Made by a program: the position numbers and the translations under genes. A DNA stretch of 63,996 bases, taken from NCBI GenBank assembly GCA_028823855.1, contig JAPPFL010000059.1, positions 1 through 63,996 of the forward strand. The letters run 5' to 3'. Of the stretch, positions 54,735 through 63,920 are shown piece after piece; position 1 is the first letter of the stretch; the number at the start of each line of letters is the position of its first letter. This DNA comes from Albidovulum sp. (GTDB lineage Bacteria > Pseudomonadota > Alphaproteobacteria > Rhodobacterales > Rhodobacteraceae). The notes beneath the pieces are model-generated. The model was not told where the DNA came from and searched no databases. It was given only the letters and a program-made list of their open reading frames with translations.

Positions 54735-56384
54735 CTATCGGCATCGTCGTTGCCTAGTCTCCCAATTGGGATCGACAAAATAGGGCAGATAAAGGGGCGT
54801 TAAAGGCGCTTTGCCGGCAATCAAATCGGCGGCCTTCTCACCTATCATCATCGTCGGGCAATTCAAATTGGCGGAAGGAATTGCGGGCATGATGGAGGCG
54901 TCCGCCACACGGAGGCCCTCGATGCCGCGTACGCGGCATTCGGGATCAACCACGGCCAAATGGTCGGTGCCCATCCTGCAGGTGCCGCAAGCATGGTACG
55001 AACTGTGGCATGCAGAACGCAGCCAGTCTTCAATTTGCCGGTCTGTGGCCACTCCCGCGCCGGGCGACATTTCGCATCCCGCGTAGAACGCGAGCGATGG
55101 CTGCTTCAACAGTTCCCTGGAAAGCCGAATGGCCATGATCAAGTCCTCGACGTCTTGAGGGTGTTCCAGCATGTTGAGGTGGATGAGAGGCTTGGCACGC
55201 GGATCGGCTGAACCAAGGCGAACGCAGCCTCGGCTCAAAGGGCGCTGGTTGGAAATCTGCAACTGAAATGCGTGTTCTCTAACAAAATCCTTCGACCCTT
55301 CGGCCACCGCGACATCGAACAGCGCAACCTGAAGATCGGGAAACTTCACGCCCGGTTTTGAACGGATGAAGGAGACAACGTCGAAGTGATTGTTTGCCAG
55401 AAGGCCTTTCCGAAACAGCATCCAATCCAAGAATCCCTTGACAAGACCGAACGGGTTGAGGTGTTTATGGAGCGTGACCGGAACGGTGCAAGTTACCTGA
55501 ACGGAAGTTAGCGGATGATCCATCAGGTTTTCGCCGACGCCCGGAAGATCGTGTGCCACGTTTATTCCGAGCGCGCGCAAATGCGATGCCGGACCGACTC
55601 CGGACTGCATGAGCAACGACGGGCTGTTGTAAGCGCCGCCGCACAGAACTGCCTCTCGCCGGGTTCTGGCCGAAAAAGTCTGGCGATGCCTTTCGTATTC
55701 GACCCCGGTTGCGCGGCGACCAGACAGAAGAATGCGTCGGGCGTGGCAGCCGGTCTGAATAATCAGGTTCTTCGGCGGGTTGCGCAGATAGCATTGCGAG
55801 GTGGACGAGCGTCGCCCGCCGGCCACGTTCTTTGGCAATCTTCCAAATCCGTCCTGCTGAGCGCCGTTGACGTCGGCAGTCTGCAAATAGCCGGCTTCGC
55901 GTCCGGCATTTAGAAACGCCTGCTCAAGAGGATTCGGTGCGACGGTGGAGACGCCAATCGAACCCTGCGATCCCCGGTAGTCTGAATCGCCATCCAAACT
56001 CGATTCCAATCGCATGAAGTAGGGGAGCACCTCGGCATAGGACCATCCGCTCGCTCCTGCTTCGGCCCAGCCTTCGTAGTCAAGCGGATGGCCGCGCAGA
56101 TAAAGTTGGCCGTTTATTGACGAGGAACCTCCCAAAACTCGTCCTCGCGGCTGGCGAATCCTGCGATCGTTCATGTACTGTTCTGGCTGGGTTTCATAAT
56201 TCCAATTGTACCGGGGCGCATCGTAGGCAAAGCGCATGGCTGCGGGAATACGAAATAAAAGGCTCGAATCCTTCGGCCCCGCTTCCAGCAGCAAGACGCG
56301 CGTCTCCGGATTTTCGGCAAGCCTAGCAGCGATGATGGCGCCGGCACTTCCGGATCCGATAACGATATAGTCGAACTCCGGCAT
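54735..56384 (-). CDS. GMC-family FAD oxidoreductase (choline/alcohol dehydrogenase type)
   Basis: A 549-residue flavoenzyme. FAD motif YIVIGSGSAGAIIAARLAENPETRVLLLEAG, GMC signature 1 PRGRVLGGSSSINGQLYLRG, signature 2 GGAYNSPSLLMQSGVGP, and the catalytic-type His in CHSSYHACGTCRMG. These enzymes oxidise alcohols such as choline. The betaine aldehyde partner gene is absent, so a different alcohol from the neighbouring pathway is as likely. Start 56384 gives the normal MPEFDYIVIG N-terminus. It is the last gene of the minus-strand group behind a GntR regulator. Confidence 0.88.
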   Translation of the reverse strand: MPEFDYIVIGSGSAGAIIAARLAENPETRVLLLEAGPKDSSLLFRIPAAMRFAYDAPRYNWNYETQPEQYMNDRRIRQPRGRVLGGSSSINGQLYLRGHPLDYEGWAEAGASGWSYAEVLPYFMRLESSLDGDSDYRGSQGSIGVSTVAPNPLEQAFLNAGREAGYLQTADVNGAQQDGFGRLPKNVAGGRRSSTSQCYLRNPPKNLIIQTGCHARRILLSGRRATGVEYERHRQTFSARTRREAVLCGGAYNSPSLLMQSGVGPASHLRALGINVAHDLPGVGENLMDHPLTSVQVTCTVPVTLHKHLNPFGLVKGFLDWMLFRKGLLANNHFDVVSFIRSKPGVKFPDLQVALFDVAVAEGSKDFVREHAFQLQISNQRPLSRGCVRLGSADPRAKPLIHLNMLEHPQDVEDLIMAIRLSRELLKQPSLAFYAGCEMSPGAGVATDRQIEDWLRSACHSSYHACGTCRMGTDHLAVVDPECRVRGIEGLRVADASIMPAIPSANLNCPTMMIGEKAADLIAGKAPLTPLYLPYFVDPNWETRQRRCR

Positions 56385-56474
56385 GTACCGTCCAGTTACG
56401 ATACGGGACATGAGGGCTGACACTCGGGCAACAACAGTTCGCTCCGCGAACGCAATAAGAATATCCGCAGCACT

Positions 56475-57173
56475 TCAGCCCTGCTCGTCAGTCAGTCGAT
56501 TCAATTCCTGTTCAATCCTTTGCACGGCGGATCGGATATGCTCAGCCAACATCTGCACTGCGGGCTCCGCCGAACCGGATTCTACTTTTGTCAGAATATC
56601 CAAATGTTCCTTATGGACATTTCCGCCAAGGTTGCCGAGCCCGCGCATGACCAGCATCTGAGCGTAGCGCGACACATTCTCGAACTGGTCTGAGATGATT
56701 CGCAGCGCGCGGGGCTGCTGAGCAGGCGCCAAAAGCGCAAGGTGGAATTTTCGGTTCAAATCTACCTTCTCATTGAACGAATTGCTTGCCATGTCCTGAA
56801 TGATCAGCGAGTGACACTCCTTTAGGGTATCCGGAGTGTGCCTAGATATCGCGAGATTGAGGATAAATGGTTCTAGCGCCAGACGGATATTGGCGATCTC
56901 GGCGATTTCGCGCAGCTCCAGCGGCGCAACTATCGGACTACGGCGCGTGCGAAGTTGCATGAGCCCCTCCGAGGCCAGCATTCTAATGGCTTCGCGTACC
57001 GGAACTGCGCTCGCGCCAGTCTCGTCCGCAATTTCCTGAATCTTGACTTGCTCGCCCGGGACTAGTTCGCCCGACAGGATTTTGTCCTTCAGTTGACGGT
57101 AGATCAGTCGCGGAATGTCACCAATGTCCAACAAGGCATTGCTTTCGGCCTGCTTTTTCGATCTTAATTTCAT
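56475..57173 (-). CDS. GntR-family regulator, FCD subgroup
   Basis: A 232-residue repressor-type regulator. The winged helix (IYRQLKDKILSGELVPGEQVKIQEIADETGASAVPVREAIRMLASEGLM) is followed by an FCD effector domain with metal-ligand-like residues (IRLALEPFILNLA, LNRKFHLALL, HKEHLDILTKVESG). FCD regulators usually sense organic acids. It lies between the isomerase-like and GMC genes and probably controls both strands of this locus. Confidence 0.9.
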   Translation of the reverse strand: MKLRSKKQAESNALLDIGDIPRLIYRQLKDKILSGELVPGEQVKIQEIADETGASAVPVREAIRMLASEGLMQLRTRRSPIVAPLELREIAEIANIRLALEPFILNLAISRHTPDTLKECHSLIIQDMASNSFNEKVDLNRKFHLALLAPAQQPRALRIISDQFENVSRYAQMLVMRGLGNLGGNVHKEHLDILTKVESGSAEPAVQMLAEHIRSAVQRIEQELNRLTDEQG

Positions 57174-57241
57174 TGATTCTCAAATAGTTTCGCGCGAATT
57201 CGCTTTCTCTTGTCGGTTCGCGATTCCATCCGCCCGCATCC

Positions 57242-58006
57242 TCAGAGGCGCAGAAGTTTACCGTAGCCGGAAATCGGTCGATCGTATCCCGCCATACGGA
57301 TGGCTTGCCAAAAGGCTGCCTGATTGGCCGTAATCACCGGTTTGCAAATTTTTGCCTCAACTTCTTCAATTACCTGGACCGCACGAAAATCGGTGCAGGA
57401 GATGAACAACCCTTCGGAGACCGGATCATCCGCGAAAATCGCGCCTTCGCGGATGGACGCCGATGTTACCGCGCTAATGTCATTGGAAGCAAGGATGCCG
57501 AAGTTCGACACCTTCGCGACCTCAACCCCTCCTTCCAGCAGCGCGCGCACCGTCACATAAGTTACGTCGTCAGTATACGGGGCCAGAACGGCTATGTGTT
57601 TCAGGCCCAATGCGGCGAAGGCGGCATGGGCTGCCGTGACTGGCGAGACGCATGTAGCCTCCGGTCGCGCCGCATTTATGGCATTTGCTACGCCTTCGTA
57701 ACCGATTGCAGCCGTACCTGAAGTGCAGCCAAATATAACTGAATCCAGTCGCCCGCCGGGAAGTAACGTGTCCGTGGCTTCAGTAATCCGTCGCGCCATG
57801 GCACGCAGATTCTCGCAATCTACATTGCCCTCAAACGGTACGCGCGCAACGAATATATGCACTTGATCGTCGTCCGGACGCATCGACATCATATCGCGTT
57901 CGATCACATTGTCGTTTGCCAATGCCAGCAACCCAATCCGGTAAAGTCCCTGGCCATGATCGAGCTCGTAGCCGCTAGGCGGCTTTTGAAATCGTACTGA
58001 ACACAT
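57242..58006 (-). CDS. Maleate isomerase / EutA-like enzyme of the Asp/Glu racemase superfamily
   Basis: A 254-residue enzyme. Both catalytic Cys are present: FGCTSGTAAIG and LFISCTDFRAVQV, with VITANQAAFW near the end, as in maleate cis-trans isomerase and EutA of ectoine use. It begins immediately after the stop of the broken M24 gene (58007), and the GntR gene follows 68 bases after its stop. A link to ectoine or another N-acylated or dicarboxylic compound is inference from this pairing. Confidence 0.8.
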   Translation of the reverse strand: MCSVRFQKPPSGYELDHGQGLYRIGLLALANDNVIERDMMSMRPDDDQVHIFVARVPFEGNVDCENLRAMARRITEATDTLLPGGRLDSVIFGCTSGTAAIGYEGVANAINAARPEATCVSPVTAAHAAFAALGLKHIAVLAPYTDDVTYVTVRALLEGGVEVAKVSNFGILASNDISAVTSASIREGAIFADDPVSEGLFISCTDFRAVQVIEEVEAKICKPVITANQAAFWQAIRMAGYDRPISGYGKLLRL

Positions 58007-59187
58007 TTAGACCTCCTCAGAGTGGAATGGCCCGGCAGAATCCGATTCCGGTCGGTGAATAGTGTTTCGAATCGTACGCATCTGAAGATCCGCCATGAGG
58101 CCGGACAGCGATTCCGCACCGGTTTCGGTGACCACCCAGTTGTTTTCGGCAATTATGAAGCCAAACTGTTTCGAGAAGTTCAGATTACATGCGAAATCCA
58201 TGCCGGGCCGGAACAAAATGCCTTCCAAGGCTGCTAGCGAAGAGTATTCGGTAGTTTCAAAGCCTACACCATGTCCGGCCCGACCGACACCGGAAGTTTG
58301 CATACGGCGCGCGGCAGACTCGTTTTCGACCACATCGATCAACTCGGCTGGCGACTTGTCGCGCGCAAAACAAGCATCGGCTTTGCGGCGAAGCTGCATC
58401 GTCCAATCAAAAAATTCAGCCATTACCTTGGACGATTGGCAATCGCGATTGGTGCGCGCCGGATCGGATGCATAGCCCTTGACCGTCCCTCCGACGTCAA
58501 AGCCAAGTGCTTCACCCCTCTTGATCACGTTGTCAGTTGAGGAAAGGATCATGCCGGAGACGCCTCGGGACGCCTCACCGAAAACAGCGTCCGTGATTCA
58601 CTACTATTTCCTAATTGTTCGATCCGCAGGATTCGGGCGAATTCATGTTTGGTCATTCGGGCAACGACGTGCTTCGCTGTTTCAAGTTGGTTCCGTGCAT
58701 TTAGGCGTGGCGACTTCAGCAGATACTCTAGCTCACGACATGATTTGAATAAGCGCGTTTCCGAAGCCATCCTTGATACATCGACAAAACGTGCCGTTGG
58801 CATCAACACAATCACTTCATTGAACGCCTTATAGCTCATAGCGAGATACTGCTTACGTCCCATTTCGGTGCCGATTAGGGCATTTTCGAATCCCCGTTTT
58901 TAACTAGCTGGCGCGTCATGCGACCTGATCGGTCGGCTCGCCACTGTCTTCGACTCTGTCCTGCGAGATCCAGATGCATTCAACCACCTTCGAAAACTCG
59001 AACGGCACGGTGATCAGAACGGGATCGTCATCCTAGTGCCGGACAAACATAGAATTGAGGAATATTCATAGTTTGGCCGCCCGGTAATCCAAAGTGCATC
59101 AAGACCGGACTCGGCCATTTGCATCCGAGTCTTGTTCCAGCGTGCTTCGTATTCCTCCAGTGGCAAATCGGGAAAAGCCGGTGCCAT
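58007..59187 (-). pseudogene. M24-family metallopeptidase (creatinase/ectoine hydrolase-like), frameshifted
   Basis: Pieces of one M24 protein lie in order in different frames. The N-terminus is MAPAFPDLPLEEYEARWNKT after GGGAGG at 59187; the DPVLITVPFEFSKVVECIW strand comes next. The middle part ends ARMTKHEFARILRIEQLG (58863-58549). The catalytic domain is 58552-58007, with metal ligands in GFDVGGTVKGYASDPART, GHGVGFETTEY and VVTETGAE. At least two frameshifts separate them. Total length, about 393 codons, is normal for the family. The catalytic half is well kept, so the damage looks recent. Confidence 0.8.
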
Positions 59188-59564
59188 TTTGCCTCCCTAG
59201 GCTTGACTGCATCTTTTTTATAAATTATAAATTATATTTGACAAGGCCGATTTGGCGTTGGAATAGGCAGTGAGACGTCCGGCGACTCCATGGACACTCT
59301 TGATCTCGGTCAACGATTGGCGCATCGCGCAGAAACTAATGGCAAGTCGATTCGCGATAACGCTCCAGATGTAACCGTCCAATCAATTGGCTTCGCATAT
59401 CCGCTCTTCCTTCCGGACGCGGTTCGCGAGGCCGCGTCGGCAACCGGATAGTCTTTCGCCGTGCCAGCCCGCGCTAACGCCGACAACTTGGTTGCTTCAC
59501 GCCGTGAAAGCCTCTTTCCGCGCTATGTTGGCGTGCCGTCTAGCGCGAGAGAGGTTATGCCGGG
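59188..59564. promoter_or_regulatory. Divergent control region of the catabolic locus
   Basis: An AT-rich block (59215-59237) with ATAAATT repeats precedes a TTGACA box at 59238-59243, with GAATAG 17 bases downstream as a possible -10, directed at the plus-strand genes. A GntR site would be expected here, but I cannot name one. A 53-codon frame (59290-59451, MDTLDLGQRLAHRAETNGKS) has no recognised relatives. Confidence 0.45.
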
Positions 59565-60362
59565 ATGACCGGGGTATCCATCCCTTTTCACTCCGGCGCG
59601 AATGCAAGTGAGCGGCATAAGAGGTTGGGAATTGTCTGGCCGGATACCGGCGAAGCGCTGGAACAATTCGAAATGGCCTCTCCCAGTCGGTTGAATTCCT
59701 TCGCAAGCGGCAATCTGGAATTCGCGTTTGGCTATTCTCGGGTCCCTCCGGGACATGATGTCGAGGTCCTGGAACGCGTTGCCGAGGCGGGCGGAACCGC
59801 AGATGCCGGAAGAAAACTGGCGTATGCGGGCGCAGATGCCGTGGTTTGGGCCTGTACTTCCGGCAGTTTCATAGGTGGGCTTGCCAAGGCGAAGACTCAG
59901 CTTCGCGACCTGCAAGGACGGATTGGCGTCCCGGTAACCACCGCCGCTCTAGCCCTGATGTCCGCCGCAGATCGGCTTGGACTGCAAAAAATCGACATTC
60001 TCAGCCCGTATCCCATGGATGTCAGCGGGATTTTCCGCGATTTCATGGAAGATGCGGGGTTTGAAGTCGTCTCGCTACTTCCACTGGGCTCGCCATGCGC
60101 TAGCGCTTCGGCCTCGCTGGACCTCATCGAGGAATGTCGGCCGCTAGCCTCAATGCCGGGAGAAGCGATTATCATCCCCGATACGGCGACCAACACGCTC
60201 GGCAATGTCGCGGAACTGGAAACAGCCGCCGGAAAGCCGGTGCTAACTGTCAATCAAGCCTGCTTGTTCGAAGGGGCTCTACTAGCCGGCGCCCGCGACG
60301 CAGTCGCGGGAATCCCCGCGCTCCGTCGCCTTGCGGACACGTCCGCGATGGGCGCGACATGA
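59565..60362 (+). CDS. Asp/Glu racemase-superfamily enzyme (AMDase/maleate isomerase-like)
   Basis: A 265-residue enzyme. LGIVWPDTGEALEQFE at the start, the first catalytic Cys in VVWACTSGSFIGG, and VLTVNQACLFEGALLAG near the end fit arylmalonate decarboxylase/maleate isomerase relatives. At the usual second Cys position it reads IIIPDTATNT, so that Cys is missing. Its chemistry may thus differ from the two-Cys enzyme at 57242. The stop overlaps the first permease start (ATGA), so it is translated with the transporter and probably acts on the imported compound. Confidence 0.75.
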   Translation: MTGVSIPFHSGANASERHKRLGIVWPDTGEALEQFEMASPSRLNSFASGNLEFAFGYSRVPPGHDVEVLERVAEAGGTADAGRKLAYAGADAVVWACTSGSFIGGLAKAKTQLRDLQGRIGVPVTTAALALMSAADRLGLQKIDILSPYPMDVSGIFRDFMEDAGFEVVSLLPLGSPCASASASLDLIEECRPLASMPGEAIIIPDTATNTLGNVAELETAAGKPVLTVNQACLFEGALLAGARDAVAGIPALRRLADTSAMGAT

Positions 60363-61048
60363 TAGACCTCGACTTTCTCGCATCTCTGGACTTCAGCGTT
60401 CCGTGGGAATTTCGCTGGCAGCTTGTGAAGGATGCCGGGATGACGCTCTTTCTCGCCGCAGTGTCTTCGGTGATCGGTCTGCTGCTAGGGATCCTGCTGG
60501 CGATCGTCGTTCGTTCCGGTCACTTGTCCGTACGTTACGCTGCACTGGCCTACATAGAGTTTTTCCGCAACACTCCTTTGTTGGTGCAGTTGATCTGGAT
60601 CCACTTCGTGCTGCCCATGGCCACGGGAATAAACACCACGCCGCTAGCGTCGGGCTTGATAGCGCTGACCCTGAATGTGACCGCCTATTTTTGCGAAATC
60701 GCTCGAGCCGGCATAAATTCCGTTCCAAAGGGCCAGTGGGAGGCCGCAACCGCGCTTGGGCTGCGTAGGTTTCCGGTCTGGACCAAGGTGATCCTTCCGC
60801 AGGCGTTGCGGGTCATGATTCCGCCCCTGGCCAACATGGTTATCAACATCTTCAAGGCGACGGCGATCTTATCGATCCTTGCAGTCGACGATTTGATGCG
60901 CGTTGCGATTCGAATTTCGAATTCCGTCTACAAGCCGGTGGAAATGATTACATCGGCAGCTTTGATCTATTTGGTGATCGGAAGCTTCCTTGCGTTTTCA
61001 GCGGATGCTCTCGAACGGAAGTACGGACCGGAGGGAAGAAAGGTATGA
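60359..61048 (+). CDS. Polar amino acid-type ABC permease (first)
   Basis: A 229-residue permease with five helices. FRNTPLLVQLIWIHFVLPMA and the EAA loop INSVPKGQWEAATALGLRRFPVWTKVILPQALRVMIPPLANM are those of His/Glu/ectoine-type importers. ATG 60359 overlaps the preceding stop; the next permease overlaps by four bases. Confidence 0.9.
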   Translation: MIDLDFLASLDFSVPWEFRWQLVKDAGMTLFLAAVSSVIGLLLGILLAIVVRSGHLSVRYAALAYIEFFRNTPLLVQLIWIHFVLPMATGINTTPLASGLIALTLNVTAYFCEIARAGINSVPKGQWEAATALGLRRFPVWTKVILPQALRVMIPPLANMVINIFKATAILSILAVDDLMRVAIRISNSVYKPVEMITSAALIYLVIGSFLAFSADALERKYGPEGRKV

Positions 61049-61698
61049 GCTTCGACTGGGGCATCCTGTGGGACAACATCGACATTTTGCTGTTTGGTGC
61101 ATGGAACACGGCTTCCGTCATGGTGCTGTCGCTAATTTTTGGCACGATCATCGGCGGCTTAGTCTGTGCCGGCAATCTCCAAGAAAAAAGCTTGTACCGT
61201 ATACCAACCAGAGTTTACACGCACGTGTTTCGCACTTTGCCGGAAATGGCGCTGATTTTCTGGGTATATCTTGCCCTGCCGCTGGTTCTAGGCATTCGCA
61301 TGTCGGCTTTTTCGGCCGGAACATTGGCGCTTTCGCTGGTTGTGGGAGCCTTCCTAGGCGAAATTTTCCGCGCTGGTATCGTTGCGTTGCCTAGGGGCCA
61401 GATCGAGGCAGCCCGAGCGCTAGGCCTTGGATTCGTGGCCCGCTGGTTCAAGGTGATCCTGCCTCAAGCCATCAAGCTGGTTCTCCCGGCAATAGTGAAC
61501 TTCATCACGGAGCTTCTGAAGTTGACGAGTCTGTTGGCAGCCATATCCGTAGGCGAACTTGCCTATCAGGCGTACGTACTAGGCGGGCAAAGTTTCAAAT
61601 ACAACGAATTCTTCACTTCGGTCGCAATTGCCTACTTCTGCATGATCTTTCCGGTCACGCTACTGGCACGGCGGCTGGAGAAGAAAATTGCGGCCTGA
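61045..61698 (+). CDS. Polar amino acid-type ABC permease (second)
   Basis: A 217-residue permease. RTLPEMALIFWVYLALPLVLGIRMS and the EAA loop IVALPRGQIEAARALGLGFVARWFKVILPQAIKLVLPAIVN identify the HisQ/HisM class. It pairs with the previous gene to form the channel. No ATPase gene follows within the window. Confidence 0.9.
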   Translation: MSFDWGILWDNIDILLFGAWNTASVMVLSLIFGTIIGGLVCAGNLQEKSLYRIPTRVYTHVFRTLPEMALIFWVYLALPLVLGIRMSAFSAGTLALSLVVGAFLGEIFRAGIVALPRGQIEAARALGLGFVARWFKVILPQAIKLVLPAIVNFITELLKLTSLLAAISVGELAYQAYVLGGQSFKYNEFFTSVAIAYFCMIFPVTLLARRLEKKIAA

Positions 61699-61754
61699 TC
61701 CTGCCGGCTCGGGCCTGATAGCGGAGTTCCAAGTCAGATCAGAAGGAGGATAAC

Positions 61755-62549
61755 ATGATGTCTCTGACAAAAAACCTGAAAATTGCCGCGGCGGCGCTGC
61801 TCGCCTTGACCGGATTTGCGGCAGCTGAAACCACTATGGAGCGGATCCAGTCCGATGGCGCGATTCGCGTTGGCATGGCGGATTCGGTTCCGTTCCAGTT
61901 CAAGGATCCGGCTTCGGGGGAATGGCGCGGATACAATGTCGATATGGCAAACGAGATGGCCCAGGCACTGGGCGCGGACTTGGAAATCGTGGACGCAACT
62001 TGGGCAACGCTTATCCCCGGTCTGGAAGGCAATCGCTGGGACGTGGCCTTCGTCGACATGTTTGCAACGCCGGAGCGCGCCGTAAAAGTCATGTTTGCCG
62101 ATCCCTATTTCACGACTCGCCAAACAGTGATGGGCAATACGCGATCCGGAGTTGAAACCTGGGACGACCTGAACCAGGATGGAAGAATAATCGTGTTTTT
62201 GGCCGGCACCGCGGATGAGGCCGTGGCAAGGGAAAAGTTCCCCAACGCCGAATCCCGTCCAATGATCGCCGAAGGACTTGGTACTGTCTTTCTTGAAGTG
62301 GCATCGGGCCGCGCCGATGCAACCGTTGCGTCGGAGTTGAACATTCGCCTGTATTTGGCAAGCAACCCGAACGCGCCGCTCACGATACTCGAAGGCGGCC
62401 GAGGCATTGACGCCCAGGGATTCTCCTATGCAGTGCGCCCCGGCGATCATCACCTGCTGGAGTTTCTGAACACCTGGGTTCGTTCGGCCAAGGCCACCGG
62501 CTTGGCAGCCGAGATGGAATCCAAGTGGATTGACAATTTCGAAGAGTGA
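61755..62549 (+). CDS. Amino acid-type ABC substrate-binding protein
   Basis: A 264-residue class 3 solute-binding protein. The signal peptide (about 1-24, ending GFAAAE) is followed by IRVGMADSVPFQFKDPASGEWRGYNVDMANEMAQALG. The late PGDHHLLEFLNTWV block is also typical. AGAAGGAGG stands just upstream of the ATG. It would capture the compound acted on by the co-transcribed enzymes. Confidence 0.9.
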   Translation: MMSLTKNLKIAAAALLALTGFAAAETTMERIQSDGAIRVGMADSVPFQFKDPASGEWRGYNVDMANEMAQALGADLEIVDATWATLIPGLEGNRWDVAFVDMFATPERAVKVMFADPYFTTRQTVMGNTRSGVETWDDLNQDGRIIVFLAGTADEAVAREKFPNAESRPMIAEGLGTVFLEVASGRADATVASELNIRLYLASNPNAPLTILEGGRGIDAQGFSYAVRPGDHHLLEFLNTWVRSAKATGLAAEMESKWIDNFEE

Positions 62550-62555
62550 TCGTCC

Positions 62556-63920
62556 ATGCATGATCGGGTCGCGGCGGCTAACCGCCGCGGCGCATTGGAT
62601 TCCGACGGCACCGCGGCAATCTCGGGCCGCGAGCGACAAGCAGAGTCGATTTCGGAAATTGTGGAGAGTGGCCTGTGCGTCGGCTGCGGGCTTTGCCAAG
62701 CCATTGCAGGAGAGAAAAGCATCCGGTTTGTCATGACACCCGAAGGGCGAGAGAGGCCAGTGCAGACTGGCCGGATCAGCCGAACGGACTGGCTATCGAT
62801 CGCGCGCACTTGTCCGGGAATGCATGTCGCCGGATCCGATGACAAAGGACGACAGGAGCAGGCAAAGATAGATCCGGTATGGGGGCCGTATCACGATCTG
62901 AAACTCGGCCATGCAGCGGACGCCGGGATTCGCTTTCGCGCAGCCTCGGGCGGTGTTCTGACCGCATTAGGCCACTATCTACTCGAAAGTGGGCAGGTGA
63001 AGTTCATTTTGCAGGTCCGCCCATCGAATGATCATCCGATGCGGACCGAGACGGTCATGTCGCGTGATTCCGCGAGTGTTACCGCCTCGTCAGGCTCGCG
63101 CTACGGACCGGCAACGCCCCTGGCCACCATACTCGACGCACTTGATACAGGCAGGCCATTTGCATTTGTCGGAAAACCCTGCGACGTAACGGCACTTCGT
63201 CTCTATGCGCGCGAAGACGCTCGTGTCGAGAAGCAGTGCAAGTTCATGCTGGCTCTGGTTTGCGGAGGTGCGCCCGAGTTTCGCAAATCGCTCGATCTAG
63301 TACACGAACTTGGATACGAGGAAGAGGACGTGACTCTCTTTCGATATCGCGGCTTCGGAAATCCGGGTCGCACGCGAATCGAGTTCCATGACGGTCATGC
63401 GGAGGAACGCACCTACTCAGAAATGTGGGCGGACGAAAGCAAGTGGTGCATTCAGGCGCGCTGCAAGATTTGCCCGGATGCGATCGGCGAAAGCGCCGAC
63501 ATTGCGGCAGCTGATTTCTGGCTAGGCGGAACGCCGTCCGGCGAGGATGCCGGATTTAACTCAATCATAATCAGGTCTCGGCGAGGCGGGCAGCTATTAA
63601 GCGAAGCGATTGCAGCGGGCGCGATCAAGCTGACGCGCGACGTTACAGTCGAAGAAATGTCGGACACGCAACCGCATCAGGTGCGCAAGAAGGCCAATCT
63701 TTGGGCTCGGCTTGTCGGAATGCGCGCCGCCGGGCACCCTGTTCCGAAAATCGAAGGTCTCCGCCTTTCAGACCTTGCCCGCGGCCAGTCGTTGTCGGAA
63801 CTTCTCGGAAACGCTAGGGGTGCGCGTTCCCGATGCCGCGACGGACGGCTAAGCGAACCTCCCGCGCTCGCCGAAGGCAACCTCGCGACCAACCCAGGTT
63901 CGCCGGCGAAGCCCGAATAA
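62556..63920 (+). CDS. FrhB/FdhB-like Fe-S flavoprotein (F420 hydrogenase beta-subunit family)
   Basis: A 454-residue protein. An N-terminal CVGCGLC motif (about residues 41-47) and later Cys of QARCKICPD (about 308) could ligate Fe-S clusters. The domain with FRAASGGVLTALGHYLLESG, VGKPCDVTALR, FMLALVCGG and ADIAAADFWLGG matches the beta-subunit family of F420-reducing hydrogenases. That family also holds BciB and HCAR, which reduce substrates with ferredoxin and FAD. Since Rhodobacterales are not known to make F420, a ferredoxin/FAD reductase is more likely. It starts 6 bases after the binding protein, so it probably reduces the imported compound or its product. The Arg/Pro-rich tail is atypical. 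Confidence 0.75.
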   Translation: MHDRVAAANRRGALDSDGTAAISGRERQAESISEIVESGLCVGCGLCQAIAGEKSIRFVMTPEGRERPVQTGRISRTDWLSIARTCPGMHVAGSDDKGRQEQAKIDPVWGPYHDLKLGHAADAGIRFRAASGGVLTALGHYLLESGQVKFILQVRPSNDHPMRTETVMSRDSASVTASSGSRYGPATPLATILDALDTGRPFAFVGKPCDVTALRLYAREDARVEKQCKFMLALVCGGAPEFRKSLDLVHELGYEEEDVTLFRYRGFGNPGRTRIEFHDGHAEERTYSEMWADESKWCIQARCKICPDAIGESADIAAADFWLGGTPSGEDAGFNSIIIRSRRGGQLLSEAIAAGAIKLTRDVTVEEMSDTQPHQVRKKANLWARLVGMRAAGHPVPKIEGLRLSDLARGQSLSELLGNARGARSRCRDGRLSEPPALAEGNLATNPGSPAKPE

